A stretch of 64,000 nucleotides of DNA. Origin: Spisula solida. Lineage: Eukaryota; Mollusca; Bivalvia; Venerida; Mactridae. The stretch lies in NCBI GenBank assembly GCA_947247005.1, contig OX365957.1, forward strand, positions 10,512,817 to 10,576,816. The letters run 5' to 3'. Shown here piece by piece: positions 1-14,000 of this stretch (the first letter of the stretch is position 1; the number at the start of each line of letters is the position of its first letter). A model generated the notes under the pieces. It had not been told where the DNA came from, did no database searches, and saw nothing but the letters and a program-made list of their open reading frames with translations. The position numbers were made by a program, and so were the translations under genes.

Positions 1-267
1 TTTTCATGTAATTTCGGCCTTTAACGTCGTCTACCGAGCCAATCAATGTCAGCTCCCGAAGACAGAACGCAGTTCAACACAATCCTCTACCTTGCTGGAC
101 TGTAAAATGTGGCCTCGTTTTATCTGTTGTCAAGTATGGTCTATGAACTATGATTTAACCGTTAGTATTTTTGACAAAAAACATTTTTCCCACAAAAATC
201 ATTCATACCATAATTCCCGACAATATGCACAACTAGGCTTGCTATCAAGTATTCATTGAAATCTAAC
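1..267. other. Flank left of the 22-bp array
   Basis: AT-rich sequence with no open frame, splice pattern or repeat that I recognise. It runs straight into the 22-bp minisatellite. Confidence 0.4.
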
Positions 268-1347
268 CAATGGTTGGTGGGCACTACTTCAATGGTTGGT
301 GGGCACTACTTCAATGGTTGGTGGGCACTACTTCAATGGTTGGTGGGCACTACTTCAATGGTTGGTGGGCACTACTTCAATGGTTGGTGGGCACTACTTC
401 AATGGTTGGTGGGCACTACTTCAATGGTTGGTGGGCACTACTTCAATGGTTGGTGGGCACTACTTCAATGGTTGGTGGGCACTACTTCAATGGTTGGTTG
501 GCACTACTTCAATGGTTGGTTGGCACTACTTCAATGGTTGGTTGGCACTACTTCAATGGTTGGTGGGCACTACTTCAATGGTTGGTGGGCACTACTTCAA
601 TGGTTGGTGGGCACTACTTCAATGGTTGGTGGGCACTACTTCAATGGTTGGTGGGCACTACTTCAATGGTTGGTGGGCACTACTTCAATGGTTGGTGGGC
701 ACTACTTCAATGGTTGGTGGGCACTACTTCAATGGTTGGTGGGCACTACTTCAATGGTTGGTGGGCACTACTTCAATGGTTGGTGGGCACTACTTCAATG
801 GTTGGTGGGCACTACTTCAATGGTTGGTGGGCACTACTTCAATGGTTGGTGGGCACTACTTCAATGGTTGGTGGGCACTACTTCAATGGTTGGTGGGCAC
901 TACTTCAATGGTTGGTGGGCACTACTTCAATGGTTGGTGGGCACTACTTCAATGGTTGGTGGGCACTACTTCAATGGTTGGTTGGCACTACTTCAATGGT
1001 TGGTTGGCACTACTTCAATGGTTGGTTGGCACTACTTCAATGGTTGGTGGGCACTACTTCAATGGTTGGTGGGCACTACTTCAATGGTTGGTGGGCACTA
1101 CTTCAATGGTTGGTGGGCACTACTTCAATGGTTGGTGGGCACTACTTCAATGGTTGGTGGGCACTACTTCAATGGTTGGTGGGCACTACTTCAATGGTTG
1201 GTGGGCACTACTTCAATGGTTGGTGGGCACTACTTCAATGGTTGGTGGGCACTACTTCAATGGTTGGTGGGCACTACTTCAATGGTTGGTGGGCACTACT
1301 TCAATGGTTGGTGGGCACTACTTCAATGGTTGGTGGGCACTACTTCA
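268..1347. repeat. 22-bp minisatellite, about 49 copies
   Basis: The unit CAATGGTTGGTGGGCACTACTT is repeated head to tail about 49 times with almost no divergence. The only common variant changes GGTGGGC to GGTTGGC. It appears in runs of three adjacent units, once starting at about 491 and again at about 975, exactly 484 bp (22 units) apart, so a block of the array was duplicated. The unit has no stop codon in any forward frame and 22 is not a multiple of 3, so all three forward frames stay open for over 1 kb and spell the same 22-residue repeat. These open frames are a by-product of the array, not genes. Confidence 0.97.
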
Positions 1348-3105
1348 GTAAACACAATTACTGAACATAAATGGGTGCCGCCACGCCACACTTGATTATA
1401 TACCAGTTACATACAAATTATTACATGTATTTATTAATTCTTAAACAAGACAACAATCAATAAGTTTTTGCAACATTTTATTACCTTTTTTTGCACATGA
1501 TTTTTTCATTTGGATAAAGATCCATTTTTATAGACATTTAGTAAGAATAACACAGGCCAACATTATAAGTCAAACACCAAAGTTAACCTGAAGCATCAGA
1601 AAATAAGTTTTGACATGAGCCGGTTCAATAGTCATTTCTTATATCAACAAACATATCACAGGGGTGTTCAGATTTTTACGACATGATTGCATTAATACTT
1701 TTACAGCACTACAATACCATAGAATAGTACTAAGCACTAAATAGTGCCAATAAAAGTACCAAAGTTGAAGTCATAATATGACAGGAAAAATTACTGTGCT
1801 CAGCATAAGCTTATGGCATGTATCGTATGTGGCATAGCACTTCTTTAATGTCAACATTTTTACGCTACGCAGGTGTCAACCTGGAAACCAAACTGGACAA
1901 GAATAACTTCAATCTCAATGGGTACCAGTTCTTGTCAAAGTCCACAAGCAGACATTTACTAATGGGGGTAAAGATTTGTTATCACAACTTTAAGTGAAAG
2001 ATAACCTAATAAGTACAAATGTACAGTACTTATTTTACTAAATCATGCTATAAACATCTGAAAGTCAGCACAAACCTAGAAATCTATCATAATTCAATGA
2101 CCTAGACCAGATAGTTGTGTTTCATAGTTTGTTACAAAAAAGAAAATTGAAATTTCAACAGAAGAATTCATGAAATGCCAGAAACAAGTTTACTTCAGTT
2201 TAAACTTTGGGTACATTAATGACCAGTTTCGCAGCCTGTGTGTATTCCGACCTTCAATAAATACATAGTTACACATGATCAACAAAACAAACTAAGATTC
2301 AACCAAAGAGAAAACATGGTGGATCCATCTTTAAGACGCTCTCACCTCTATCTATATACACTACAACATAACGAACTAACACTCGTGGTCATGTGATAGA
2401 TACCTATAATATATATACAATGATTTAATGAGCATGGCAACTCGATAAAATGATAGGAGACTACATCAATATCTATAACTCTCATACTGACGAGTAAATA
2501 CTTCATTTTCAAGACTTATATTAACTATTTAAGGAAAATAGTACATTGAGAATAATATATGTTTCAATATAAAAGTGTTCGTTTATATCTATGTTCATAC
2601 GAGTGTGTTTAAATGATCTGCTAAAAAGGACATTCAATACATATATTGCTGGCTTAGAATCAGAAGGTCGTAAGTACAAAATTGATATTTAGAGAAAACA
2701 AGAAAAAACAGTCAGAAAACTACTTACTTATGGAAAAACTAGCTTTTTAAACTTCGGTTGAGTCAACATGACCGGTTCAGATTTTCAAGAAAATAAGGAA
2801 TATAAGAAGCGTCTTGTGGTGCAGATTTCAAATATGCATGAGTCTTATAAGGTCGTGAGAGGAACTTACGACCTTCTCATTCTAAGCAAGCGATATATTC
2901 ATAAGCTCGAAAAGAATATTTTGTAACTCTAAATTGTGCTAGTAGACACTATGTTCAAAAGCCCACAATTGAACTCTTTAGTACATAGAACACAATCCGA
3001 ATAGCAGACTCTTTCAAATTTTCCAGCTCTTGCTCTTTGTCAGTAATATTATATATAACAACTCATCATACTGTAATCTTCAAAATGAATGTTACATAAA
3101 TACAT

Positions 3106-3180
3106 GTGACTCCGTAGCTCAATGGTTAGCGCGCTTGCGGTCCAATCTGGCAACCCGGGTTCAAACACGGGTGGAGGCAC
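3106..3180 (+). repeat. tRNA-like sequence (tRNA-derived SINE head or tRNA pseudogene)
   Basis: A 75-nt segment has an A-box-like TAGCTCAATGGTTAGCGC and a B-box/T-arm GGGTTCAAAC. The ends GTGACTCC and GGAGGCAC pair with one mismatch and the T stem (CCCG/CGGG) is intact, but I cannot draw a clean anticodon arm. It is therefore more likely a SINE head or a decayed tRNA copy than a working tRNA gene. Confidence 0.5.
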
Positions 3181-3435
3181 TCAAATGCCTGCCATTCAGA
3201 CTGACTGGCAAATAAAGGCTATGCTCAGCATTGTTCCTGAAAAAGGGCGAACGCTCGAAAATTTGAAAGAGCCCGAATTTCTATCATAATTTTACATAAA
3301 CTTTTTCCTAAAAGAGAGATTATGATGCTATGTAGTTTAGGGTTCATATCTGTTGAATATTTCAATTCAACTTAAAAAAAACATACAAAATTTCAGTGAC
3401 ATAAAAAAACCGCACAGTGCAAACTCAGACATACT

Positions 3436-3668
3436 GACTAGATCAGCACAGTATGAACATGCCGACTAGATCAGCACAGTATGAACATGCCGACTAGATC
3501 AGCACAGTATGAACATGCCGACTAGATCAGCACAGTATGAACATGCCGACTAGATCAGCAAAGTATGAACATGCCGACTAGATCAGCACAGTATGAACAT
3601 GCCGACTAGATCAGCACAGTATGAACATGCTGACTAGATCAGCACAGTATGAACATGCCGACTAGATC
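3436..3668. repeat. 28-bp minisatellite, about 8.3 copies
   Basis: A 28-bp unit beginning GACTAGATCAGCACAGTATG is repeated directly with no spacers. Single-base variants are rare (CACAGT to CAAAGT, CCGAC to CTGAC). The repeat length recalls a CRISPR repeat, but there are no spacers and the context is eukaryotic. Confidence 0.95.
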
Positions 3669-4855
3669 TAACTTCATACAAAATATATAATTCACAGAAG
3701 AAAGACATCAAGTTAAAATTAAGTACAAGTTTTGCCAATTCAAACTATAAATGTCACCAATTGTTAATGCAATGTCGTGCAATTCACATGTAAAGAAATG
3801 CATTCAAGGTTGTCTACATCAACAATGTTGAGTTCACTGACTTGTCAATGAATCAATGCAATGCTGACAATATCATTTCATGTAACAGCAGAAATTCAAT
3901 TGTGAGAATCCAAATAGGTAACCCCCTAAGGATAGAAATTCAGAGTTTTGCAATCTAAACAAACATTGTCGTCACAATAACTTACAGTTTGTATTAATTT
4001 TGTATGTTGTACAAAACATATGTAATATTTATTGGATTAAATAATTTATTGACAGAAAAAAGATTGATATAGTTTGGTAAATTATTCAACAGCCTTGAGT
4101 GACATTCTTCATTGTTACTACTTAACAGAAAATTTAATATAAACTAACATACCAATAGCATATGTATGTACATAAATGGGTCAGTTTCATAAATGAATTT
4201 GAAAACATGATCAGTATTTCATGTGGTAGAAATAACACAGAGTAAATGCTCGGTCCTTCCCAGTGATGTATAGTACAAAAGACAAGATGTTTACACACAT
4301 CAACTCAACCACTGAATGGTATTATCCTAACGGAAAGACTTTGTAAATGAATCAACACCAAAATTTAGACAATTTTTGAGTCCTAATAATAATGCAAATA
4401 ATAAAATCTGTAAATTTTGCCAGCTTTCTAATGAAAAGGAACTGTCTTTAATGGAAACTAGTGTCCATTGACTTACATACAAGTTCATAAATGAGCGTTT
4501 CACCGATTATTATACACATGGTAGTGACGATGGTACTTGTCTATTATGCACAAAACATTCACGCTCAAAGACATGAATAATTCAATATCAGCCAAGTAAG
4601 AATTCAAGCAATACAACACCATTATTCTCATTGGACAATCTTGACACACAATGCCAGATCTGATTGGTTCCTTAAGTTACCAAGAATGCCCCAGCAAGTC
4701 ACCGATTGGCTGGCATACCAGAGAGCACCAACACACCTCCTCCAATCCTCTCTTCCCTTGCATTCAATGCTTGTAGGGCATTTATATAGTGATCATATCA
4801 ACGCAAATTTGTTGGAAGAAAAACCATCGCACGAAATTTGTTTTCGAAATTGAGC

Positions 4856-5067
4856 TCAGGTATTGTTCACACTCCATTTGTTGTATAGGTAGATAACAAG
4901 TTCGTATGTTGCCATCATTGTGGCTGTGTTGGGAATTTGTCGTACCAGCTGTGTAGCCAGACCCCGATATAACCCACGATGACCTTCTTCCTTACCGACC
5001 AGCAGTAGCGTCTGGAAGAAGGATCTGTATTTGTTCCCCTCTTCACGAAGTCGAGTACGCACAACCT
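4856..5067 (-). CDS. SLC25A36: Carrier coding exon 7 (third carrier motif and stop)
   Basis: The acceptor TATCTTACAG is followed by AG-GTT-GTG-CGT, giving [20 protein letters not shown]. The exon continues through [20 protein letters not shown] and [12 protein letters not shown] to a TGA at 4858-4856, encoding residues 271-339. The tail after the last helix is short and ends in KWSVNNT. Confidence 0.95.
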
Positions 5068-8000
5068 CTGTAAGATATCAACAATACAACATATATACCT
5101 AAAGTCAAATATTAATATACAGGTATATAAAAAGATTATTCTTTCTAATACAGCAACTTTAAGGATTTACAGATTATTCCAGAATTGTAGGACCCCTGGT
5201 TCAGAGTGCCATTAGCACACATCCCTACACAAAAATTTATACATTACTCTATATTTTTAAAATTCAACTTGTGAAATTCAACTGATCAGAGGTAGGTAGG
5301 CCATTCTATATTTTAATTAATCTTTTACATATTCACAACAAAATTAAACCAAAATAATCCATGTCACAAAATTTTGGACCTGAAAATAATTTTCGGTAAA
5401 ACACTGCATGATCTTAAAAGTTCTTTTTTTCCTGTAAAAGACCATTCTTTTCACAATAGATCTCAATTACTTTATAAGGCAAAAGTGATGTAAAAACATC
5501 AATAACATACCGTGTGGATAAGCAATACATGTAGCACAAGTTTTAGAACACGCCCCTGCAACCATAAACTTGAGGAAGTCTAAATACGATCGCTCATCAC
5601 TGGAATGACTGTTCTCCAATAGCTGAGCTTTCAATGATTCGTATATCACAAAATGAATCACAGTTTCTGTTACCCCCACGTATGAAGCACTAATCCCCTT
5701 GTAGAATCCAATAAAACCATCTTTGGCATATATTCTACGAATACACTGCCGCGTAGTGAGACTGTCGTTTTTCCTGAAAAGAAAGAAAGATACCATTCAA
5801 TAATTTATAAATGAAGAAATGCATTAGGTAATTTTATGTTTCTGTAGAACAAGGTATTCAAAACACCAGATAGACTATACATCTAGAGCTAGTAGGCAGT
5901 CAAAATAGTCTTTACCATATTGAACTAAATTTTTCCTCAATTAAGTCAACACATGTTTTAATCCCCCAGTTTCCGACAGATCCCATACATTTCCAAACAG
6001 TAATATTTTGACACTTCTGCTTTTGACTGATTGAGATTCAGCGCCAAGTGAAACCACAAATTTTGGGCGAAGCAGGAAATTATAAACAGGCTTCCAGGAT
6101 AATTTCACCTCCTTGGTAGACAATGAATCCATAGATTTCTTTCTACCTCAAAGAAGTAAATCCTACATAATTATGAAATGTTTATCATGAATCAATAGAA
6201 AAGTAACATGTCTGTCTGAAACATCTACAATTTATAGTTCCACTCCTCTTACAGTCTCTACTCTTCATACAAATATTATTACCACACGATTGTATTACGC
6301 AATTAGCAAAAACTGTCAACGTTTTCCCAAGATATCCATAAACATAAGTTTAACTTAGTCTACAACAACAAGATATGTTTGTTAAATCAGGGTGTCAACA
6401 GGGCCAATTAAAAAATCAGGGAAAGCGTTTGCGGCTGACCATTTTCATCAAACAAGAGGCCTTAATTGACATTGTTTCCATAATTAAAATCCGTCAGAGA
6501 AGAATTTACCATAACTTTGCCATTTCTTGAGATATTTTCATCTAATAACTCTTATTTTGGTCAGAAATCATAGCTCTTTTAGAATACTGAATAGACAAAT
6601 CCGGAATTCCGGATTTATCAGGAATATTGACACCCCTGTTAAATATACCCCCCTCCCACAGCAGTCATTCCGACATTTATATTTAGGAGCAGCATGGTCA
6701 AGCCCAACCTGAATACTAACTTACGTTTGAAGATCTCAGGTAAAACTGTTTATGGTACATGACTTTGTATTAAGGTAATTGAATGGAAACCATTGGTCTA
6801 CAGATAGACAGATGAACCAATAATAATCAGCAATGAAAACATATATTACTCCACTGAGATGATCTAACACTCTGATATTGCTTAATAATAATAGGCGAGT
6901 CATTTTAACTTTTAACCTCAAACTAATTGCAACACAAATGTTTATCTTTTTATATTTTGCATCTAGCTAATGTTAACCGTGAAAAAAAGTCCTAAGAAAA
7001 AATTCCTTTGGCTTTTCGAAATATGCTCATAATATTGAATTGTCACATGTTTTCGCAATCTTTGTTTCTTTTGTGGGGTTTATGTTTTGATCTGTATGAG
7101 TATTTTACTTTTAATGCGTTTTAATTGTAAACGATTCAACCAAGGAACAATCCTGTAACATTTTTTTTCTATCAGATATTCAGTTTTGGCGAGGAAAATG
7201 TCCAATGTTTTCTATAACAAGCACTACGAAAAATTAGAATTTATTCCCTAGCGACAATTTCTTTCGACGAACCATAATTGTTTTAAGGAATTTGGTAGAG
7301 AGTCACAAAAGCAGTATTTGAGCGAAATTATTTTGAAATCAAACTGCTGGTTCTTGAGAAAAATACTGAGAAAGTTGTCAATGTTAGTACATCAATATAG
7401 GGAAAATGTGCACACTCCCTAATATTCATGTTTTTGAAAAATCAAATCAAAATTATTTTCAGATTTTTGGAAGAGGATTACCAAATGACCATTTGTGCCA
7501 AAATAATTTCAATTTAGAGCAGTGATTTTCAAAACAATGATGTTCAAGCCTTTTAATACGTGATATATATACAGGAAATGTGTCACGCCCCCTGGTGGCC
7601 ATGTCGTTATTCGAACCATAGCGCTGTTTATGTATTTAGTTTAGAGGGTCACCAAAGAACCATATGTGCCAAATTATTTTGAAATCGGAACATAAGTTTC
7701 TTAAAAGAAGGTATTCAAAAACGTTATAACCTTTGACCTCTAAGTATGGCCTTGACTTTTGAGCTTGGGACCTAGGTCTTGCGCATGGCACACCGCCTTA
7801 ACGTGGTGAATATTTGTACCAAGCGATTTAAAAATCCAGTAAGAAACGACAAAGATACAGAGTGAATGCAAATTGCATGACTATAAAACCTTTGACCTCT
7901 AAGTGTGACCTTGACCTTAGAGCTAGGAACCTATGTCTTGCGCATGTCACACCGTCTTGATGTGGTGAACATTTGTACCTGGCAATTTTAAAATCCAGTA

Positions 8001-11000
8001 AGAAACAACAAGGTTAGAGAGCGAACGCGACTTACATGACTGTATAACATTTGACCTCTAAGTATGACCTCAGCCATTGAGCTAGAGACCTGGGTCTGGA
8101 GCATGACACACCGTCTTGATGTGGTATACAGTTGTATCAAGGATTTTTAAAATCCAGTAAGTAACGATCATGTTACATAGCGGACAAGACGTGCATAACT
8201 AAATAACCTTTGACGTCTGAGTGTGACCTTGACCTTTGAGCTAGGAACATGGGTCTTGCGCATGACACACTGTCCTGACGTGATGAACAAGTGTACCAAG
8301 CAATTTTAAAATCCAGTTAAAAGTGACAAAGTAACAGAGCGGACACGGTTTTGCTAACAGAAATATATTCGGGAGTATTTTGGGCACGGCCTAATTCATC
8401 TACATCTTCAGTCATTTATACAGTATGAACAAGAATGTTCTTTTACCATTAGATACACATGTATATAATACATGATATGTGTAATTTCTAAACATGTCGG
8501 TTTGAAATTATAGAAATGATTAACCTATAAGTTACCCCTTCCAAGTGCTAATATGACTCAATTTGTCGACAATTCAATAGGTTATACCTCTACATGTATA
8601 ATATCATACAGGTGAAAATTAAACTCTCCGATGATAATATCATTATTTGATTTCGCTAGAGGAAGGTTGCATCTTTCAGTAAATATGCACTTTTATATAC
8701 ATTAAGTACATATTTAACTACTTACAGAGGCATTATCAGAACTTAAAATGTCACCCGTACTATGAATAAAAGAACATGCTAAACTTGCTGTCAAAAGTGG
8801 CCTTAAACATGTGGATTTTTTTCCAACTTTCCAGCAAATTTTTTACTTCGGACTTTTTTTCTAGAGTGTATAATAGTTTGTAGATGATGAAACTGTAAAA
8901 AATCTTTGTGTTGCAATTAGTTTGAGGTTGGCCCTATTTTTGAGCTTAAATGACTCGCCTATAAGTGGTCAATCTGAATTTAACAGCTTCTGGACTTAAA
9001 CAGCAAATTTTTAAAGTTTTGAACAGCCATTTACATTCGACTTAAAGCACACCATCTCATGACCAGGTACAAATGTAGTTAAACAATTTTAGCAGCCATT
9101 AATTTTGCTCCAATTAAAATCGAAGTAGATCGAAGTTAGAGCTCTTGAAATTCTGCTTTACTTTAATATTTAACTCTGCATTGAATGTTCTTGGATTTGA
9201 GTTTGACATAGCAAGAAAATAATCTATACAACGTGTGGCAATATTGCAAGATTTGAGATTAAGGTTATTCGATCGATTCGATCGTCTTCGATCTATCTGT
9301 ACAAGGTACATCAAACCGGTCATATTTATGAAGAGCACATTTATTACATAAATTTAAACATATTTCAGCTCGGCTATAAGACGGCAATAACCTTAACTCA
9401 GATTAAGATATTTGAAGAGACTGCAGCCTGCTTTATCTTCATACAATGGTATATATAGTCAACAAGTTTATATTACATCTTCTGTCACGGAAACAGTTCC
9501 AACTATTAATCTTACTCAGACACAAAAGCCCGCTCTACATGTCATTGTGACACATATTTCTGTCATGACAGTATAATTAAAGAAAACGTAAAAATGTCAC
9601 AAAAAGTGAGTTATAACATTATCAATTGCATTACCATTCAGTTTGTGTTACCTTTCCTCTTTCTGTGCATATACTTAATTATTTCAATGAAGACATTGAA
9701 CTACACAGTTTAATAGAATAAATGCATTTATTTTGGCATTGTAAGAATTTTAAAGTATTAATACCTTGAAAACAAAAACGAAGGCCAAAATTTAATGCTT
9801 GTTTTAATAGATTTATTTTTAACCCAATATTCATGTTTAATAACTTGAATGCGTTTTTCCTTCAAAATTTTTAATAAGGGCTCTTTGACAAGAATCATGT
9901 ATTTATATGAAGATCAAAGAAAACCAGCCTCAGGTCAATCTTATGCCTTTTATAAGGCTGGTGGGACTTTAAATGTCAAACAAACAAATTTTAAATATTC
10001 GCCTCGAGTGAATGGATCTATAGAGCTCTACCAGTAGGTGGCCCTCGAGTGAATGGATCTATAGAGCTCTACCAGTAGGTGGTATTAAGTGCTGGAAGTA
10101 CATGGAACTCTATAGAGTCTACATGTATATAAATGCTGGCATACAAAGACACTTGTCTGAAAATGAAACCTATGTAATTTATGAACCCTTATCATTACTT
10201 CAAAGCACTTGCTGTTTTTCCATCAATGTTTGGCAAGAAATAATATATGTCATGGAAATATAAGAGTACATGAGAACTCGACATACCAGCATCGTTATAC
10301 AGTATTTATAAGTAATGTAACAATTACAGTAACTATCCAGTGAGTACACATCAATGTTCAAAGCAGGCTAATATGCCAGAATATTTTTCCACCAATAAAA
10401 CATTATCACTTTGTCCTATACAAATCCTACTTGGTGTTGGAATGTTTCCAGATAGTTTGGCAAGTTACACAGACTAACTGACATGATTATATCATAAATA
10501 ATTACATTAACAACCCTACAGTCAAACATACAAAATAACAACTTGTAAAGTACTAAAACAGTTGTACTTATCCCTCAATTCTAGCCTATTACTAACAATA
10601 TTATTGATCAGTAAAGTTGGGTAACAGAAGTCATTCACCCTCCACTCTTCCAGCTGTGGTCTTGATAACAAACCAGCTCAGCTGTGGCCTTGACAATAAA
10701 CCAGCTCAGCTGTAGCCTTGATAACACAGATCTAACTTTTTGCTTTTCCCAATATTTACAGAGTGTTAAGTTTCACTAGAATTTGTTCAATTGTTATGCC
10801 ATCATCTATTTTGCATGAATTATCTTAACAGAGGTAAGTTGCAGTAGCAAAAATATGTAGGCAGCGCGTGACACCAAATCTTGTATGAGACATGTGCCAT
10901 TACGGCGTAATGGCACATGTCTCGTACAAGATTTGGTGTCCCGCGCTGCCATGATGATTACGTAAGGTACATTGTAGTCAACCTTGTAGAGATGGTCAAG

Positions 11001-14000
11001 TAAACTATTGAAAAATCCACGAGATCAATTTAAATACAATTGATCTAACCCCTCTACCAAATGAAGTACATGTGCAGTGACAAATGAAACCACACCAACT
11101 GTACATAATGATACAATACACTCTGAATATAAAGTTGCATAAATAAGGAAGTGAAATTTATTATTATTGTTTTAAAGGGTAGAAGAACCACTTTAAATGT
11201 CGGACCAGCAGATAAGTCTTTCAAGCCACCATGGAAAATAATTCAAAGAGTTGATCCAACCAATATTGATTGATATATGCCCCCATTATTGTACAGTATA
11301 CCTAATCTGGATAATCATAATCATTTTCCATACTCACCTAACACTAAACATTCACACACACAAGAATTATGTAACCGAGATATGAAGCATGATCATTGAT
11401 AATGGAACTGTTACATTGATTAATATAAGTACAGACATATCTCTCCCATTACCTCAGATGTGAAGGTCATACAGAAATAGACCACCCGAGACTAATATAA
11501 CAACAATGATACATTCATACACATACACCAGCTTTCACAGGAATAGTGTTTTTGGAGCAACCACATCATGCAATGAACAGATGGAAAAGTTCCATCAAGA
11601 AATCTTGGGACTGTGGCAGGAAAACAAATACGACATTGTGCCTCGAATGGGCCCTGAGTGGACTCATGAATTATACAAAGGCAATCAAACCCTCCTTGTA
11701 AGGTTACAATTCCAGTTCATGTATATTTTAAACCACACAAACATGGCCATGGCTCTAATATAACATTCAGACTGATAAGAAGCAAGAGTTATCATTCTGA
11801 CAGGTTTCTAAACAGTTTTCAAGCACATTCAAGGTCATGAATGTATGGCAGTCAAACATAAAACCTAATACTTGGGTAATAACATGAAATTTGTCAACAA
11901 ACATTGCATAAAAGTGGTGGACTATAAATACAATTATGCACTGAACAAGACTACAGTCAAAATAATAATACCACTAGAAATACATCATTGGCCAAGAGAT
12001 ATATTGAAAGATACCAAATACATGTATGCACACAAGAAAGATAAATGAAGCCAAATGCCAATTACACTAAAGCTATGACTTAGATAGAGTAGACGTGCCC
12101 TCATTTAAAAATCTAAAGGTTAAGTGCCAAGATAAAAGGATTTTGCTCAATTATCAAAACCATCCATCAATCCTACATTATATTGTATTGTTAATTCATA
12201 GTAGCTAAAAATAGTCCTTTTATACAACTTAAGACAAAAGCTCCATTCACACAAGTTCATCTGTTGACTAGTATGTGCTGGTTTATTCAAGCTATGAATG
12301 CCTACAACTGGTATTAACTGATTACATTGTACTATAATAGCTGACATTAATCTATAGATTGAAATATTCCAATATTGGCTTTTAGTTCATACGTCTTCAA
12401 GTAGCCTGACTGTAGGTTCATTGTATTTTATACAGTCCTATTAAAGCATCACGACCACAGTGAATGGTAAGTACATCAAGACAATGATATACAACACGAC
12501 CATGGCAGTCCCGTTAATAACCTAGATACATTAAACACGACCATGGCAGTCCCGTTAATAACCCAGATACATTAAACACAACCATGGCAGTCCCGTTAAT
12601 AACCTAGATACATTAAACACAACCATGGCAGTCCGTTAATAACCTAGATACATTAAACACAACCATGGCAGTCCCGTTAATAACCTAGATACATACAACA
12701 CGAGCATGGCAGTCCCGTTAATAACCTAGATACATAAAACACACATTGCAGTCCCATTAATAACCTAGATACATAAAACACACATTGCAGTCCCATTAAT
12801 AACCTAGATACATAAAACACACATTGCAGTCCCATTAATAACCTAGATACATTAAACACGACCATGGCAGTCCCGTTAATAACCTAGATACATAAAACAC
12901 GACCATTGCAGTCCGTTAATAACCTAGATACATTAAACACAACCATTGCAGTCCCATTAATAACCTAGATACATTAAACACGACCATGGCAGTCCCGTTA
13001 ATAACCTAGATACATAAAACACGACCATTGCAGTCCGTTAATAACCTAGATACATTAAACACAACCATTGCAGTCCCATTAATAACCTAGATACATTAAA
13101 CACGACCATGGCAGTCCGTTAATAACCTAGATACATAAAACATGACCATGGCAGTCATTTAATAACCTAGATACATTAAACACAACCATGGCAGTCCCGT
13201 GAATAACCGAGATACATACAACACGAGCATGGAAGTCCCATTAAAAACCTAGATACATAAAACACGACCATGGCTGCGTCCCGTTAATAACCTAGATACA
13301 TAAAACACGACCATGGCAGTCCCGTTAATAACCTAGATACATAAAACATGACCATGGCAGTCCCGTTAATAACCTAGATATATTAAACACACATTGCAGT
13401 CCGTTAATAACCTAGATCTCTACATCAGGGGTTCTACTGAGGCCTAATGCCCAATCCTGAAAATAAGATGCACATATGTTTTGGATGCCATTAGCACACA
13501 CCCCAACACTATATCTACATTTCAAGCATTGTTCTATTGTCAAAATTTAGCACATAGAATTTCAAATGACCATAACTCAGTCAATAATTGGTATTTTTTC
13601 ATCAAATAACTTTCATTTTTTGAAGAAAAGTTCATTCTTTCTAAAGCAGCAAATCCGGAAGTGTAGAACCCCTGCTACATTAAACACACATTGCAGTACC
13701 GTGAATAACCTAGATCTCTACATTAAACACACATTGCAGTCCCGTTAATAACCTAGATCTCTACATTAAACACACATTGCAGTCCGTTAATAACCTAGAT
13801 CTCTACATTAAACACACATTGCAGTCTGTTAATAACCTAGATCTCTACATTAAACACACATTGCAGTCCGTTAATAACCTAGATCTCTACATTAAACACA
13901 CATTGCAGTCCCGTTAATAACCTAGATCTCTACATTAAACACACATTGCAGTCCGTTAATAACCTAGATCTCTACATTAAACACACATTGCAGTCCAGTT

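Larger units (their letters stand above)
1348..4855 (-). other. 3' flank / probable long 3' UTR of the carrier gene
   Basis: This is AT-rich non-coding DNA downstream of the carrier stop codon at 4856. It contains only one tRNA-like sequence and one small minisatellite. Minus-strand AATAAA hexamers occur at 1430-1435 and 1477-1482 and could be poly(A) signals of a very long 3' UTR. The true transcript end cannot be placed from sequence alone, because such hexamers are common in AT-rich DNA. Confidence 0.3.

Noticed and set aside
256..1395. Three overlapping 350-380-codon open frames
   Set aside because: They read the 22-bp minisatellite. All three forward frames give the same 22-residue repeat because the unit lacks stops and its length is not a multiple of 3.
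3436..3668. 28-bp direct repeats resembling a CRISPR array
   Set aside because: No spacers between repeats, no cas-like genes, and clearly animal DNA.
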